Shown: piece by piece, positions 4,995 to 12,799 of the stretch
Position numbering within the stretch: the stretch's first letter is position 1
How the letters are laid out: each line of letters begins with the position of its first letter
Origin: Deltaproteobacteria bacterium
GTDB lineage: Bacteria; Myxococcota_A; UBA796; UBA2385
Direction of reading: 5' to 3'
DNA: 23,647 nucleotides
Assembly: GCA_947462115.1 (NCBI GenBank)
Contig: CANHON010000014.1
Span: 1 to 23,647, forward strand
Notes under the pieces: model-generated
Told to the model about the DNA's origin: nothing
Databases searched by the model: none
The model's input: the letters and a program-made list of their open reading frames with translations, nothing else
Program-made: the position numbers and the translations under genes

Positions 4995-7910
4995 TCAGGC
5001 CTTGGGCTTGGGCGCCTTGGGCTTGGCGGGCGCCTTGGGCTTGGCGGGCACCTTGGCCGCTGGGTCAGCGGACGAGACCGAGAGCTCCGCGCCCTTTGGA
5101 GCCTTCGGCGTGGCCTTGGCTTTGGGGGCGGGCCCCTCGGTCGCGGCCGCGGGCTTCGCGGGGGCCTTGGCCTTCGCGGCGGGCTTCGCGGCAGCAGCGG
5201 CCGGCTTGGCGGCCTTGGGCTTGGCCACCTTGGGCGTTGCGTCGCTCTCTTCCGGGACGAGGACGCTGGCCTTGGCGGCGGGCTTTGGCTTGGTCGCCTT
5301 CGGCTGTGCCGGCTCCTTGGCGGCGCCCTCGCGGGCCTTGCGCGGGAGCGCGGGGCTCGGGCCGGCGGCGCGCTTCTTCTCCAGCATCACCAGCGCCTCG
5401 GCCAGCTCCAGCGCGTTGTCGTCCATGAGCTTGGGCAGGCTGACGTTGACCTCGCCGTCCGTCACGTAGGGTCCGAAGCGCCCCTTGCGCACGGTGATGC
5501 TGCGGCCGGTCACCGGGTCGGCCCCGAGCGAGCGGCTGCCGCCCCGGGACTGAGGCTGGGAGAACAGCGCGAGGGCCTCGTCGAAGGAGAAGGTGAAGAT
5601 GTCGGCCTCGGCCGGGAGCGAGCGGCTGCCCACGCCCTCGCACTTCACGTAGGGGCCGTAGGGGCCGTTGGCGACCCACATCGGCTCGCCCTTCTCGGGG
5701 TGCTTGCCCAGATCACGGGGGAGCGACAGGAGCTGAAGGGCCACCGCGAGGTCGAGCTGCTCGGGCACCATGCCGCGGAGCAGGCCGGCGGTCTGGGGCT
5801 TGAGCTTCTTGAGGGTGCCGCGGCGGTTCGCGACCTCCTCGGCTTCGCCCAGCTGCACGTAGGGCCCGTAGCGGCCGATCTGCAGCGTGACGGCCTTGCC
5901 CGTGGCGGGGTCGAGCCCCAGCACCTTGGGCCCCTCGGCGCGCTTGGCGAGCAGGGTCAGGGCCCGCTCGTAGGTCAGCTCATCGGGCGGCAGGTCCTCG
6001 GGAACATCGGCCTTGACGTCACCCTGCTCCAGGTAGGGCCCGTAGCGGCCCACCCGGAGGTCGATGCCCGCGGCGTCCGACTGGCCGCTCAGCTTGAGGG
6101 TGCACACCTGCCGCGGGTCGATGCCCGCCTCGGCGTCCGCGAGCCGCTGGGCGAGGCCCGGGCTGCCCTTGTAGAACCGGGTGAGGTAGCTGGCGTACTG
6201 CTCGTTGCCGAGGGCGATCTCGTCGAGCTCGAGCTCCATGCGCGCGGTGAACTCGTAGTCGACCAGCCAGCCGAGGTGGCGCTCCATCAGGTTGATCACG
6301 GCGAAGGCCGTAAACGTCGGCACCAGCGCCCCGCCCTTCTTGAAGACGTAGTTGCGCTTGAGGATGGTGTCGATGATGGAGGCGTAGGTCGAGGGGCGGC
6401 CGATGCCGCGGGCCTCCAGCTCCTTCACCAGGGTCGCCTCGGTCAGGCGCGCCGGCGGGCGGGTCTCGTGGCCCTCGGCCGTGGCGCGCGCGACCTCCAA
6501 GCCGTCCCCGGCCCGGAGCGGCGGGAGCACGCGCTCTTGATCGGCGAGCTCCGCGTCGGGGTTGTCGGAGCCCTCCACGTAGGCCCGACGGAAGCCGGGG
6601 AAGTCGATGGTCTTGCCGTTGGCCTGAAGGCGAGCCTCACCCACCTCCATGACGATCCGCACCTGCTTGCCGGTGGCGTCCGCCATCTGCGAGGCGACCG
6701 TGCGCTTCCAGATGAGCTCGTAGAGGCGCGCGGCATCTTCATCCAGCTCGCGGATGGCCTCGTCGAGGCTGCGGAAGCTCGCGCCGGCCGGGCGCACCGC
6801 CTCGTGGGCCTCTTGGGCGTTCTTCGCGCGGCTGCTGTAGACCCGCGGCTCAGCCGGCAGGTAGGGACCGCCGTACTGGCTGAGGATCAGCTGACGGGCG
6901 GCCGCGAGCGCCTCCCCCGACAGGGCCGGGGAGTCGGTTCGCATGTAGGTGATCCAGCCATTCTCATAGAGCTGCTGGGCCACCCCCATCGTGCGCTTGG
7001 CGGTCCAGCGCAGCTTGCGGTTGGCCTCCTGCTGCAGCGTGCTGGTGGTGAAGGGCGCGGCGGGCCGGTCCCGGTAGGGGCGCTCCTCGACCTCGGCGAC
7101 CCGGCCGTCGGCGCCGAGCAGCGCGGCTTCGATGGCCCGCGCCGCGGGCTCATCCAGCACCAGGACGTCTTTTTCACCGACGATCTGCCCATCTTCACCG
7201 AAGTGCTGCCCGCCCGCGATGCGCCGCCCCTGCCACTGCACCAAGGCCGCGTCGAGGCCGTGGGGGCCGTGGGTCAGGTGGGCCTTGAGATCCCACCACC
7301 GCGCGGGCGCGAAGGCCACCCGCCGGCGCTCCCGCTCCACCACGAGGCGCACGGCCACCGACTGCACCCGGCCAGCCGACAGCTTTGGGCGCACCTTCTT
7401 CCAGAGCAAGGGCGAGACATCATAGCCATAGAGGCGATCGACGACCCGGCGGGCCTCCTGGGCGCGCACCAGCTGCTCGTCGAGCGCACGGGGGCTGGCC
7501 ACGGCCCGCTGGATCGCCTCTTTGGTGATCTCGTTGAAGACCATGCGCCGCACCGGCACCTTCGGCTTGAGCACCTCCTTGAGGTGCCAAGCGATGCTCT
7601 CCCCTTCGCGGTCTTCATCGGTCGCGAGGTAGAGGATGTCGGCCTCTTTGAGGGCGCTCTGGAGCATCTTCACCTGCTCCTTGGCCTTCGGCGGCACGAC
7701 ATAGTGGAGCTGGAAGGCGTCCTCGACGTTGACGCCGTAGCGCCCCCAGCTCAGACCCCGCAGGCTCTCGGGCATCTGCGCCGCGTTCTCCGGCAGGTCG
7801 CGGACATGCCCGACCGAGGCCTCCACCCGAAAGCCCTCGCCGAGGTACTTTTGGATGGTCTTGGCCTTGGCGGGGGACTCGACGATCACAAGGGCGTGGG
7901 TCATGGCCAT
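4995..7910 (-). CDS. topA: DNA topoisomerase I (type IA)
   Basis: Relaxes negatively supercoiled DNA by cutting and passing single strands. About 971 residues. The N-terminal TOPRIM domain carries ALVIVESPAKAKTIQKYL and the metal-binding LATDEDREGESIAWHL. The catalytic tyrosine is in GWITYMRTDSPALS at about residue 322 (codon 6945-6947). The core continues to about residue 600. Instead of zinc fingers, the C-terminus has four glycine/tyrosine repeats (VGRYGPYLEQGD; IGRYGPYVQLGE; ANGPYGPYVKCEG; RKGRFGPYVTDGE), as in actinobacterial-type enzymes, and then a ~125-residue Ala/Lys/Pro tail likely to bind DNA. Two ATGs (7910 and 7904, giving MAMTHALV or MTHALV) are possible; neither has a strong ribosome-binding site. 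The open frame extends far upstream but looks non-coding and overlaps the recombinase gene. Confidence 0.96.
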   Translation of the reverse strand: MAMTHALVIVESPAKAKTIQKYLGEGFRVEASVGHVRDLPENAAQMPESLRGLSWGRYGVNVEDAFQLHYVVPPKAKEQVKMLQSALKEADILYLATDEDREGESIAWHLKEVLKPKVPVRRMVFNEITKEAIQRAVASPRALDEQLVRAQEARRVVDRLYGYDVSPLLWKKVRPKLSAGRVQSVAVRLVVERERRRVAFAPARWWDLKAHLTHGPHGLDAALVQWQGRRIAGGQHFGEDGQIVGEKDVLVLDEPAARAIEAALLGADGRVAEVEERPYRDRPAAPFTTSTLQQEANRKLRWTAKRTMGVAQQLYENGWITYMRTDSPALSGEALAAARQLILSQYGGPYLPAEPRVYSSRAKNAQEAHEAVRPAGASFRSLDEAIRELDEDAARLYELIWKRTVASQMADATGKQVRIVMEVGEARLQANGKTIDFPGFRRAYVEGSDNPDAELADQERVLPPLRAGDGLEVARATAEGHETRPPARLTEATLVKELEARGIGRPSTYASIIDTILKRNYVFKKGGALVPTFTAFAVINLMERHLGWLVDYEFTARMELELDEIALGNEQYASYLTRFYKGSPGLAQRLADAEAGIDPRQVCTLKLSGQSDAAGIDLRVGRYGPYLEQGDVKADVPEDLPPDELTYERALTLLAKRAEGPKVLGLDPATGKAVTLQIGRYGPYVQLGEAEEVANRRGTLKKLKPQTAGLLRGMVPEQLDLAVALQLLSLPRDLGKHPEKGEPMWVANGPYGPYVKCEGVGSRSLPAEADIFTFSFDEALALFSQPQSRGGSRSLGADPVTGRSITVRKGRFGPYVTDGEVNVSLPKLMDDNALELAEALVMLEKKRAAGPSPALPRKAREGAAKEPAQPKATKPKPAAKASVLVPEESDATPKVAKPKAAKPAAAAAKPAAKAKAPAKPAAATEGPAPKAKATPKAPKGAELSVSSADPAAKVPAKPKAPAKPKAPKPKA
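4999..5049 (-). repeat. 18-bp tandem repeat encoding the topA AKPKAP tail
   Basis: Two perfect copies of an 18-base unit (5014-5031 and 5032-5049, beginning GCCTTGGGCTTG) are preceded by a 15-base copy lacking one codon (4999-5013). On the minus strand they encode the hexapeptide AKPKAP repeated at the extreme C-terminus of TopA. Copy number may vary between strains by slippage. Confidence 0.8.
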
Positions 7911-8108
7911 CCGGGGGGCATCAGGAGGTCGCCGGCCCGCCGCAGCGCAGGGCGCGCGCCGACACCGGACCAGCGCAGCCGGGGGCCTCTGATCCATCGA
8001 CCTGATGGCACCCGCCTGCTCGCCGCTTATGGGTACACCAGCAGGACGAGGGCGGCAAGGCGCGCGCGCCGGGCCCAAAGCCCCCAACCGGACCGAGGCC
8101 GCCCGCGC
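7911..8108. other. Divergent intergenic region between topA and xer-type gene
   Basis: 198 bases that should contain the promoters of both divergent genes. I see no clear sigma-70 hexamers. On the minus strand a short AT-richer patch around 8026-8034 (CATAAG) could serve as a -10 for topA, but no matching -35 is evident. Confidence 0.3.
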
Positions 8109-9179
8109 ATGTCCCACGCCCCTGGCCGACCACCGCCGCGGGGCGCCCCACGCCTTCCGGCCCCTCGGGCCGACGACCAGCACCTGCGCGCCGAAGATCC
8201 CCCACTCGACGTCGATCTGGCGGACTGGCTCCAGCACCTGCGTTTTGGGCTGGGCCGTTCGCAGCACACACTCCGTGCCTATCAACGAGAGCTGGAGCGG
8301 CTTCAGCGCACGGCGCCCGGGCGCGCGCTGCGGACGCTCGGCCTCCCGGAGCTGCGGTCCAGCCTGAGCCAAGGCTGGGAGGCCCAGCACCCCACGGCCG
8401 CCTCGATGGCCCGGCGGGTCGCCGCCCTCCGCAGCTTCTACGCCTGGATGCTGGACACCGACCGCATCGAGCACGATCCCGCCGCGCGCTTGCGGGCCCC
8501 GCGCTCCCCCCGACGCGCCCCGGACCTGCTCGACACCGACGAGGCCGCCGCGGTGGTCGAGGCCCCAGGCCAGGGCTTTTGGTTCTTCGCTCGAAACCGG
8601 GCCCTGCTCGAGCTGCTCTACGGCGGGGGCCTGCGGGTCAGCGAGGCTGTCCAGCTGGACGTGCTGGACGTCGATCTGGCCCAGCGGCTGCTCCGGGTGC
8701 GGGGCAAGGGCGACAAGGACCGGATCGTCCCCTACGGTCCGCCGGCGGGGGAGGCCCTCGCGGAGTGGCTGCGCTGTCGGCCGGACCGGCCCGGCGCCGA
8801 TCCGCCCGACCCAACGGCCGGGGCGCTGTTCCGCAACCACCGCGGCGGGCGGCTCACCAGCCGTGGGGCCTTCGATGTGGTCGCCCGCGCAGGAGCGGAG
8901 AACGGCGTGCGGGGGCTTCATCCCCACGCCCTCCGACACAGCTGCGCGACCCACCTGCTGAGCGCCGGCGCAGACCTGCGGATCATCCAAGAGCAGCTCG
9001 GGCACAGCAGCCTCTCGACCACCCAGCGCTATACCCACGTCGATCCGGCGCACCTGCTCCGGGTGTACCGGAGCGCCCACCCCCACGCCCAGACTGGCCC
9101 CGCACCGGAGACGGCCGGCGTCGCCGGCACCCCTGGCCCGGCCACCCGGCCGCGGCCGCCGCGAAAGTCCGGCGGATGA
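8109..9179 (+). CDS. xerC: Tyrosine recombinase, XerC/XerD type
   Basis: 356 residues. The N-terminal SAM-like DNA-binding domain spans about residues 38-125 (DWLQHLRFGLGRSQHTLRAY through RRVAALRSFYAWML). The catalytic domain carries the complete set: Arg in GGGLRVSEAVQL (about 176), Lys in GKGDKDRIVPYG, HALRH (about 272-276), LGHSSLSTTQRYTHV with the second His and the nucleophilic Tyr at about 308. This matches Xer recombinases that resolve chromosome dimers at dif with FtsK, rather than phage integrases, which are usually longer. Choosing XerC over XerD is by context (neighbourhood of topA and dprA) and is not certain. The ATG at 8109 gives a ~35-residue Pro/Arg-rich extension; the true start could be slightly downstream. 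The C-terminal 35 residues are also a low-complexity extension. Confidence 0.88.
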   Translation: MSHAPGRPPPRGAPRLPAPRADDQHLRAEDPPLDVDLADWLQHLRFGLGRSQHTLRAYQRELERLQRTAPGRALRTLGLPELRSSLSQGWEAQHPTAASMARRVAALRSFYAWMLDTDRIEHDPAARLRAPRSPRRAPDLLDTDEAAAVVEAPGQGFWFFARNRALLELLYGGGLRVSEAVQLDVLDVDLAQRLLRVRGKGDKDRIVPYGPPAGEALAEWLRCRPDRPGADPPDPTAGALFRNHRGGRLTSRGAFDVVARAGAENGVRGLHPHALRHSCATHLLSAGADLRIIQEQLGHSSLSTTQRYTHVDPAHLLRVYRSAHPHAQTGPAPETAGVAGTPGPATRPRPPRKSGG

Positions 9180-9333
9180 TCAACAGCATCGCGCCGCGCC
9201 CTTGCCCGGCCGGGGGCAGCGGGCGCAGACTGCAGCCACCCAGTCGCGGCCGCGCGCGCCGAGACCCTGCGCCGAGAGTTGACGACCCGCGCCGGCGCCC
9301 AGCGCCAGCGCCCGAAGACCTGAGGAGGCCCCT
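9180..9333. other. Gap between xer-type gene and J-domain gene
   Basis: 154 GC-rich bases. TTGACG at 9279-9284, 55 bases before the J-domain start, is a possible -35, but no -10 is visible at the proper spacing. I see no terminator with a T tract for the recombinase gene. Confidence 0.3.
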
Positions 9334-10272
9334 GTGGATGACGGCATCGATCTGACCGCCGATGAGCGAGCGCAGCTCAGCGCGATGGCCCAGCACGCGG
9401 CGGCCCGAGACCACTACGCGCTGCTCAACGCCAAGCCCACCGCCTCGGCGGCCGAGCTCCAGCAGGCCTTCTACCAGATCTCCCGAACCTGGCACCCCGA
9501 CCGCTTTTTTCGGCGCGAGCTCGGGGAGTACCGCGAGGTCCTCGACACCGTCTTTTTGGCCGTGACCGAGTCCTACCGGATCTTGTCGAACCCGGTCACC
9601 CGGCTCACCTACGATCGGGCCCGCCCCGCCGCGCCGAGCGGGGCCGCGCGGACCGCCCCCGCCGACCCCAGCCGCCCCAGCCCGCGGCCGGCCCCCCGCC
9701 TCGATCGCGCCGTCAGCAAGGCCATGCTCGAGATGCGCGCCCAGCTCAAGGAGCGCCTCCAGAAGGCCGCCACCTTGCACGCCGAGGGGGTCGCGGCCCG
9801 CGCGGAGGGTCAGGTGCTCAAGGCGTCGAACGCCTTCTCGATGGCGCTGACCTACGATCCGAAGAACGAGCAGTACAAGGCCGACGCCGAGGAGGCCAAG
9901 AAGGCGGCCCGCATACACCAGGCCCGTCAGGCGATCGCGGCCGCCGAGAACGCCGAGAGTTTCGCCAATCACCGGCAGGCCCACGACGGCTACCGCCGGG
10001 CGATCGAGTTTGGGCTCCGGGAGGCCCGCGCCTTCTACCGCTTGGGCGTGCTCACCAAGAAGCTCGACGAGGACACCAAAGCGGCGGTGCAGCACCTGCG
10101 GCAGGCCGTGGCCCTCGACGGCGATAACCTCGAATACCGGCTCACTTTGGCGGAGATGTACACCGAGGCCGGCATGGCGACCAGCGCCCGCGCCCAGTAC
10201 GAGCACATCCTCTCGGTGGACAAGACCAACTCCAAGGCCAAGGAGAGCCTCAAGGAGCTGAACCGCACCTGA
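9334..10272 (+). CDS. J-domain protein with C-terminal TPR repeats
   Basis: 312 residues. The J domain at about residues 27-95 (DHYALLNAKPTASAAELQQA, with H54-P55-D56 in RTWHPDRFF) should stimulate ATP hydrolysis by an Hsp70 (DnaK). A Pro/Ala linker (about 97-127) leads to a helical region with TPR-like units: AEGVAARAEGQVLKASNAFS, HRQAHDGYRRAIEFGLRE, AFYRLGVLTKKLDEDTKAAV and the final YRLTLAEMYTEAGMATSARA. It lacks the Gly/Phe and zinc-finger regions of DnaJ, so it is a specialised co-chaperone whose client binds the TPRs. Such J-TPR fusions are frequent in Myxococcota. The start is GTG at 9334, fixed by a near-perfect GAGGAGG at 9322-9328; the ATG four bases later is out of frame. It is cytoplasmic, with no signal peptide. 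Confidence 0.88.
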   Translation: MDDGIDLTADERAQLSAMAQHAAARDHYALLNAKPTASAAELQQAFYQISRTWHPDRFFRRELGEYREVLDTVFLAVTESYRILSNPVTRLTYDRARPAAPSGAARTAPADPSRPSPRPAPRLDRAVSKAMLEMRAQLKERLQKAATLHAEGVAARAEGQVLKASNAFSMALTYDPKNEQYKADAEEAKKAARIHQARQAIAAAENAESFANHRQAHDGYRRAIEFGLREARAFYRLGVLTKKLDEDTKAAVQHLRQAVALDGDNLEYRLTLAEMYTEAGMATSARAQYEHILSVDKTNSKAKESLKELNRT

Positions 10273-10274
10273 AG

Positions 10275-10308
10275 GCCCCCGCCCGGTGTGCCGCCTCCGG
10301 CTGGGGGC
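10275..10308 (+). terminator. Possible terminator hairpin after J-domain gene
   Basis: GCCCCC (10275-10280) pairs with GGGGGC (10303-10308), and CCGG (10283-10286) with CCGG (10297-10300) inside. It starts three bases after the stop codon, but no T tract follows, so termination would be inefficient or factor-assisted. Confidence 0.4.
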
Positions 10309-10327
10309 AGCTTCGTGGCGCCTGCCC

Positions 10328-10356
10328 TTGACGCCCGCGGCCTCCCGCTTTAGACG
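10328..10356 (+). promoter_or_regulatory. Promoter of the tRNA-Lys/tRNA-Glu unit
   Basis: TTGACG (10328-10333) and TAGACG (10351-10356) are separated by exactly 17 bases. Transcription would start about 10363, some 18 bases before tRNA-Lys. The segment after the -10 is GC-rich (GGCGGCGCGG), as in stringently controlled stable-RNA promoters; that regulation is inferred from family knowledge. Confidence 0.6.
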
Positions 10357-10380
10357 GGCGGCGCGGAGGCGGACCATCGA

Positions 10381-10453
<73 letters not shown>

Positions 10454-10493
10454 CCTCCCCCCCAGCACCTTCAGCCCCGGCTGAGGCGCCTCA

Positions 10494-10565
10494 GACCCCA
10501 TCGTCTAACGGTCAGGACTCCGGATTTTCATTCCGGCAACACGGGTTCGATTCCCGTTGGGGTCG
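10494..10565 (+). tRNA. tRNA-Glu (anticodon UUC)
   Basis: 72 bases: acceptor GACCCCA/TGGGGTC, anticodon stem CCGGA/TCCGG around loop TTTTCAT with anticodon TTC, T-arm ACGGG-TTCGATT-CCCGT, discriminator G. Unlike its neighbour, CCA is encoded at 10566-10568. A good terminator lies 30 bases downstream, so the two tRNAs form one short transcription unit. Glu-tRNA also feeds tetrapyrrole synthesis in many bacteria. Confidence 0.96.
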
Positions 10566-10598
10566 CCACCATCTTGGGCAGCGCTGCTGCCCCCCTCG

Positions 10599-10624
10599 AG
10601 CCGGCCGCCAAGGCCGGCTTTGTT
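10599..10624 (+). terminator. Intrinsic terminator of the tRNA unit
   Basis: A perfect 8-bp stem AGCCGGCC (10599-10606)/GGCCGGCT (10612-10619) with loop GCCAA is followed by TTTGTT. The open frame of the next gene runs back across it, which supports the downstream start at 10769. Confidence 0.75.
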
Positions 10625-10768
10625 CGCTTATGGACACGCGGGGCACGCGGGGCGCTGACCGGCCGGTCGCGGCGCGCAGCGCTCCCTTCTCGGAACCCGC
10701 CCGAAGATCCCGTCCGCTTCTCGATTGCCGCTCGTTCGACCCGGCCGAGCCCGAGCCCCGAGGTGTCG

Positions 10769-12040
10769 ATGGCAACGCAGGCCCCCGCCGGCGCCGCGGT
10801 GGTGATCCACCAGGTCGCCCAGCGCCTGTTCAACCTGCCGTGGCGCGCCAAGCTGCGGATCGCCGCCGCGGTGTTCCTGGCCGGCGCGTGGTCCTTGTGG
10901 GTCGGGCCGCTGCACGGTGACGAGATGAGCCTGCTGCAAGCCGTTCACGGCGCGCTGCGCATGTTCTTGCTCGACCCGCCCGACGCGCCCTCGGCCGGGG
11001 CCACGCCCGCCGTCTTCGGCCTGTACTGGCTGGCCGCCTTCACCGCGCCCCTGGTCGCCGCCGGCGCCTTCGCCGAGGCCCTGAGCGCGGCGCTCCGCAG
11101 CCTCGGCGCGCCCGACGCCGCGACCCGACGCATGCGCGGGCACCTCGTGGTCGGCGGGCTCGGCCGCCACGGGGAGCTGGTCGCCCAAGAGGCCCTCAAG
11201 CTCGGCCTCGACGTGGCGGCGGTCGACCGGAGCGCGCCCGCCAGCGCCCAGCGAAGCGTGCAATTCGGGGGCGGCTCCGCCCGCGTGCCGGTGATCGAGG
11301 CCGACCTCATCCAGCTCCAGGACTGGATCGGCGCCGTGGCGGCCAAAGAGGCGGCCCAGGTGTGGCTGTGCAGCGGCGACCCGCTGCGCAACCTCCAGCT
11401 GGCGCTCAACCTGCGCGCGGCCCTGCCGGGCCCTACCCCGCGCATCGTCGCCGTTGTCGACCAGGCCGATCTGCGCCGGCTGACCGACCACATCAGCCAG
11501 ATCGAGCTCTTCGACGAGTACGGCGAGGCCGCGGAGGCGATGGTGGCGGGCGCGCTGTCGGGGCGCACCGCCGCGCCCCGCTCGGTGGCCATCGTGGGCT
11601 ACGGACGGCTCGGAAAAGCTGTGCTGCGCGCCATTTTCAAGCACCCAAAGGTGCAGGTCGCAGCGGGCGGCGCTCCCCCCACGCTCCAGCTCATCGATCC
11701 GATCCTACCGACTGACTTCTGCCCCGCGGTGGAGGGCCACGCGCCCGCCTGCACCGTCCACCGCCGCACCGCCGACCTCTGGTTGGAAGACGCGGCCCTG
11801 GCGCGCGCCGCGGACGCCGAGTCCGGCCTGCCGTCGGTGATCTTCTCCTGCGTGGACGACGACCGCGCCAACCTCGCGCTGCTCTCTTCGCGCCTGCGGC
11901 ACGCCGGCCCCTGCCACCTGAGCCTCCGGGTGCTGCAGCCGCTGTCGGTGGCCGAGGTCGAGGGCGTTCGTTTTCATGAGCTGACCGAGCTTCAGCGCGC
12001 GGCGGTCCACCGTCGGCTCCGCAGCGCGGCGCCCGCCTAG
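10769..12040 (+). CDS. Membrane protein with TrkA-N (RCK-like) NAD-binding domains
   Basis: 423 residues. The N-terminus has a hydrophobic segment (about 29-45, LRIAAAVFLAGAWSLWV) and another (about 86-108, FGLYWLAAFTAPLVAAGAFA). The order LLQAVHGALRMFLLD then FTAPLVAAGAF matches TrkA-N/RyR-type membrane proteins. The first Rossmann domain starts about 125 (HLVVGGLGRHGELVAQEAL), with an acidic residue in VAAVDRS and a later CSGDPLRNLQLALNLR. A second Rossmann motif starts about 272 (SVAIVGYGRLGKAVLRAIF). RCK domains usually gate potassium channels in response to NAD(H), nucleotides or ions, but no channel selectivity filter (TxGYG/TVGYG-type) is seen, so transport is unproven. The ATG at 10769 is chosen for GAGGTG at 10760-10765; upstream in-frame codons overlap the tRNA terminator. 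Confidence 0.78.
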   Translation: MATQAPAGAAVVIHQVAQRLFNLPWRAKLRIAAAVFLAGAWSLWVGPLHGDEMSLLQAVHGALRMFLLDPPDAPSAGATPAVFGLYWLAAFTAPLVAAGAFAEALSAALRSLGAPDAATRRMRGHLVVGGLGRHGELVAQEALKLGLDVAAVDRSAPASAQRSVQFGGGSARVPVIEADLIQLQDWIGAVAAKEAAQVWLCSGDPLRNLQLALNLRAALPGPTPRIVAVVDQADLRRLTDHISQIELFDEYGEAAEAMVAGALSGRTAAPRSVAIVGYGRLGKAVLRAIFKHPKVQVAAGGAPPTLQLIDPILPTDFCPAVEGHAPACTVHRRTADLWLEDAALARAADAESGLPSVIFSCVDDDRANLALLSSRLRHAGPCHLSLRVLQPLSVAEVEGVRFHELTELQRAAVHRRLRSAAPA

Positions 12041-12169
12041 CCGCCCCGTCCGACCCGCCCAAGGTCGACGGGCCACGCCCCCTCCAGCGCACAGCGGAAG
12101 TAGCCGCGCCAAAGACCTGTACGAAGGCAGCAGATCCCGCGGCTCAGCGCCAGCGCCAACCCCGTCAGC
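12041..12169. other. Convergent intergenic region
   Basis: 129 GC-rich bases between the TrkA-N-like gene and the oppositely oriented CNB gene. I see no hairpin with a T tract on either strand and no open frame of interest. Confidence 0.3.
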
Positions 12170-12799
12170 TCAGCGCGGCGGCGCGCCCAGCCCGCGCCAG
12201 TTCCGGCGCTGCTCGTCGGTGTAGACCACCTCGACCGCCTCGGCGGCCCGCTCGAGCGCCCGATCCACCTTGAGGCCCTGAAGCAGGTCGCTGAGCTCAT
12301 CGACGTCCCGCTCGGTGGCCTCGACGGTCGGGGGCGCCGCGGCGAGGGCCTGCACTCGGGCGTTGGCGCTGGCGAGCTGGGCGGCGAGGCTGGTCATCAG
12401 GACGCGGCGGAGCGCGGCGGCCCGCGGGCTCGCCTCGGTGAGCAGGCGCTCGTAGGTGGAGCGCTCCAGAGCGATGAGCCCTACGTCGCCTTCGGCGAGG
12501 CAGGTCGCCGAGCGGGCAGAGCCGTCGATGAGCGCGAGGTGCCCGACGAGGCTGGGCGCCGCCAGCACCGCTACCTCGCGGGGCTGCCCCTGGGCGTCCG
12601 CGCGCTGCACCCGAACACCACCCAACAGAAGCAGGAACAACGAGTCGGCGGGCTCACCCTCCACGCACAGCACCTCCCCTGGGGCGAGGCGGCGCGGCGG
12701 GACGTTGCCGAAGGCGCTGGCGAGGTGAACGGGCTCCACGTCGTTGAGCCCGAGATCGACGAGCAGGCGCGCACAGTGCTCAATTAAGGTCGCCATCAT
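12170..12799 (-). CDS. Cyclic-nucleotide-binding-domain protein (degenerate cassette)
   Basis: 209 residues. A CNB beta-barrel of the Crp/PKA-R fold spans about residues 25-115 (RRLAPGEVLCVEGEPADSLF, then the phosphate-binding cassette VGHLALIDGSARSATCLAEG). The cassette keeps Arg96 and the following Ser-Ala, but the Glu that normally binds the ribose 2'-OH is His87, so cAMP or cGMP binding is doubtful. The rest is helical (RRVLMTSLAAQLASANARV) with an acidic stretch and no helix-turn-helix, so it is not a Crp-type transcription factor. The ATG at 12799 overlaps the upstream gene's TGA (ATGA), indicating translational coupling; an ATG at 12796 is also possible, with GGGGGTG just upstream. It probably works together with the adjacent CNB protein. 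Confidence 0.8.
   Translation of the reverse strand: MMATLIEHCARLLVDLGLNDVEPVHLASAFGNVPPRRLAPGEVLCVEGEPADSLFLLLLGGVRVQRADAQGQPREVAVLAAPSLVGHLALIDGSARSATCLAEGDVGLIALERSTYERLLTEASPRAAALRRVLMTSLAAQLASANARVQALAAAPPTVEATERDVDELSDLLQGLKVDRALERAAEAVEVVYTDEQRRNWRGLGAPPR

Noticed and set aside
4500..8108. Very long plus-strand open frame (1559 codons up to 9179) antisense to topA
   Set aside because: Only the part from 8109 (the Xer recombinase) has recognisable protein sequence. The rest is Leu/Gly/His/Arg-rich low-information translation antisense to a clearly conserved topA gene, the usual artefact of GC-rich third codon positions.
7911..9086. Upstream extension of the topA frame on the minus strand
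   Set aside because: It would add 392 residues before the conserved ALVIVESPAKAK start, has no domain resemblance, and runs antisense to the recombinase gene.
8109..9179. Phage or integrative-element integrase
   Set aside because: Although a tyrosine recombinase lies about 1.2 kb upstream of tRNA genes, its size and motifs fit XerC/XerD. There are no phage or plasmid genes, and I saw no direct repeat of a tRNA 3' end that would mark attachment sites.
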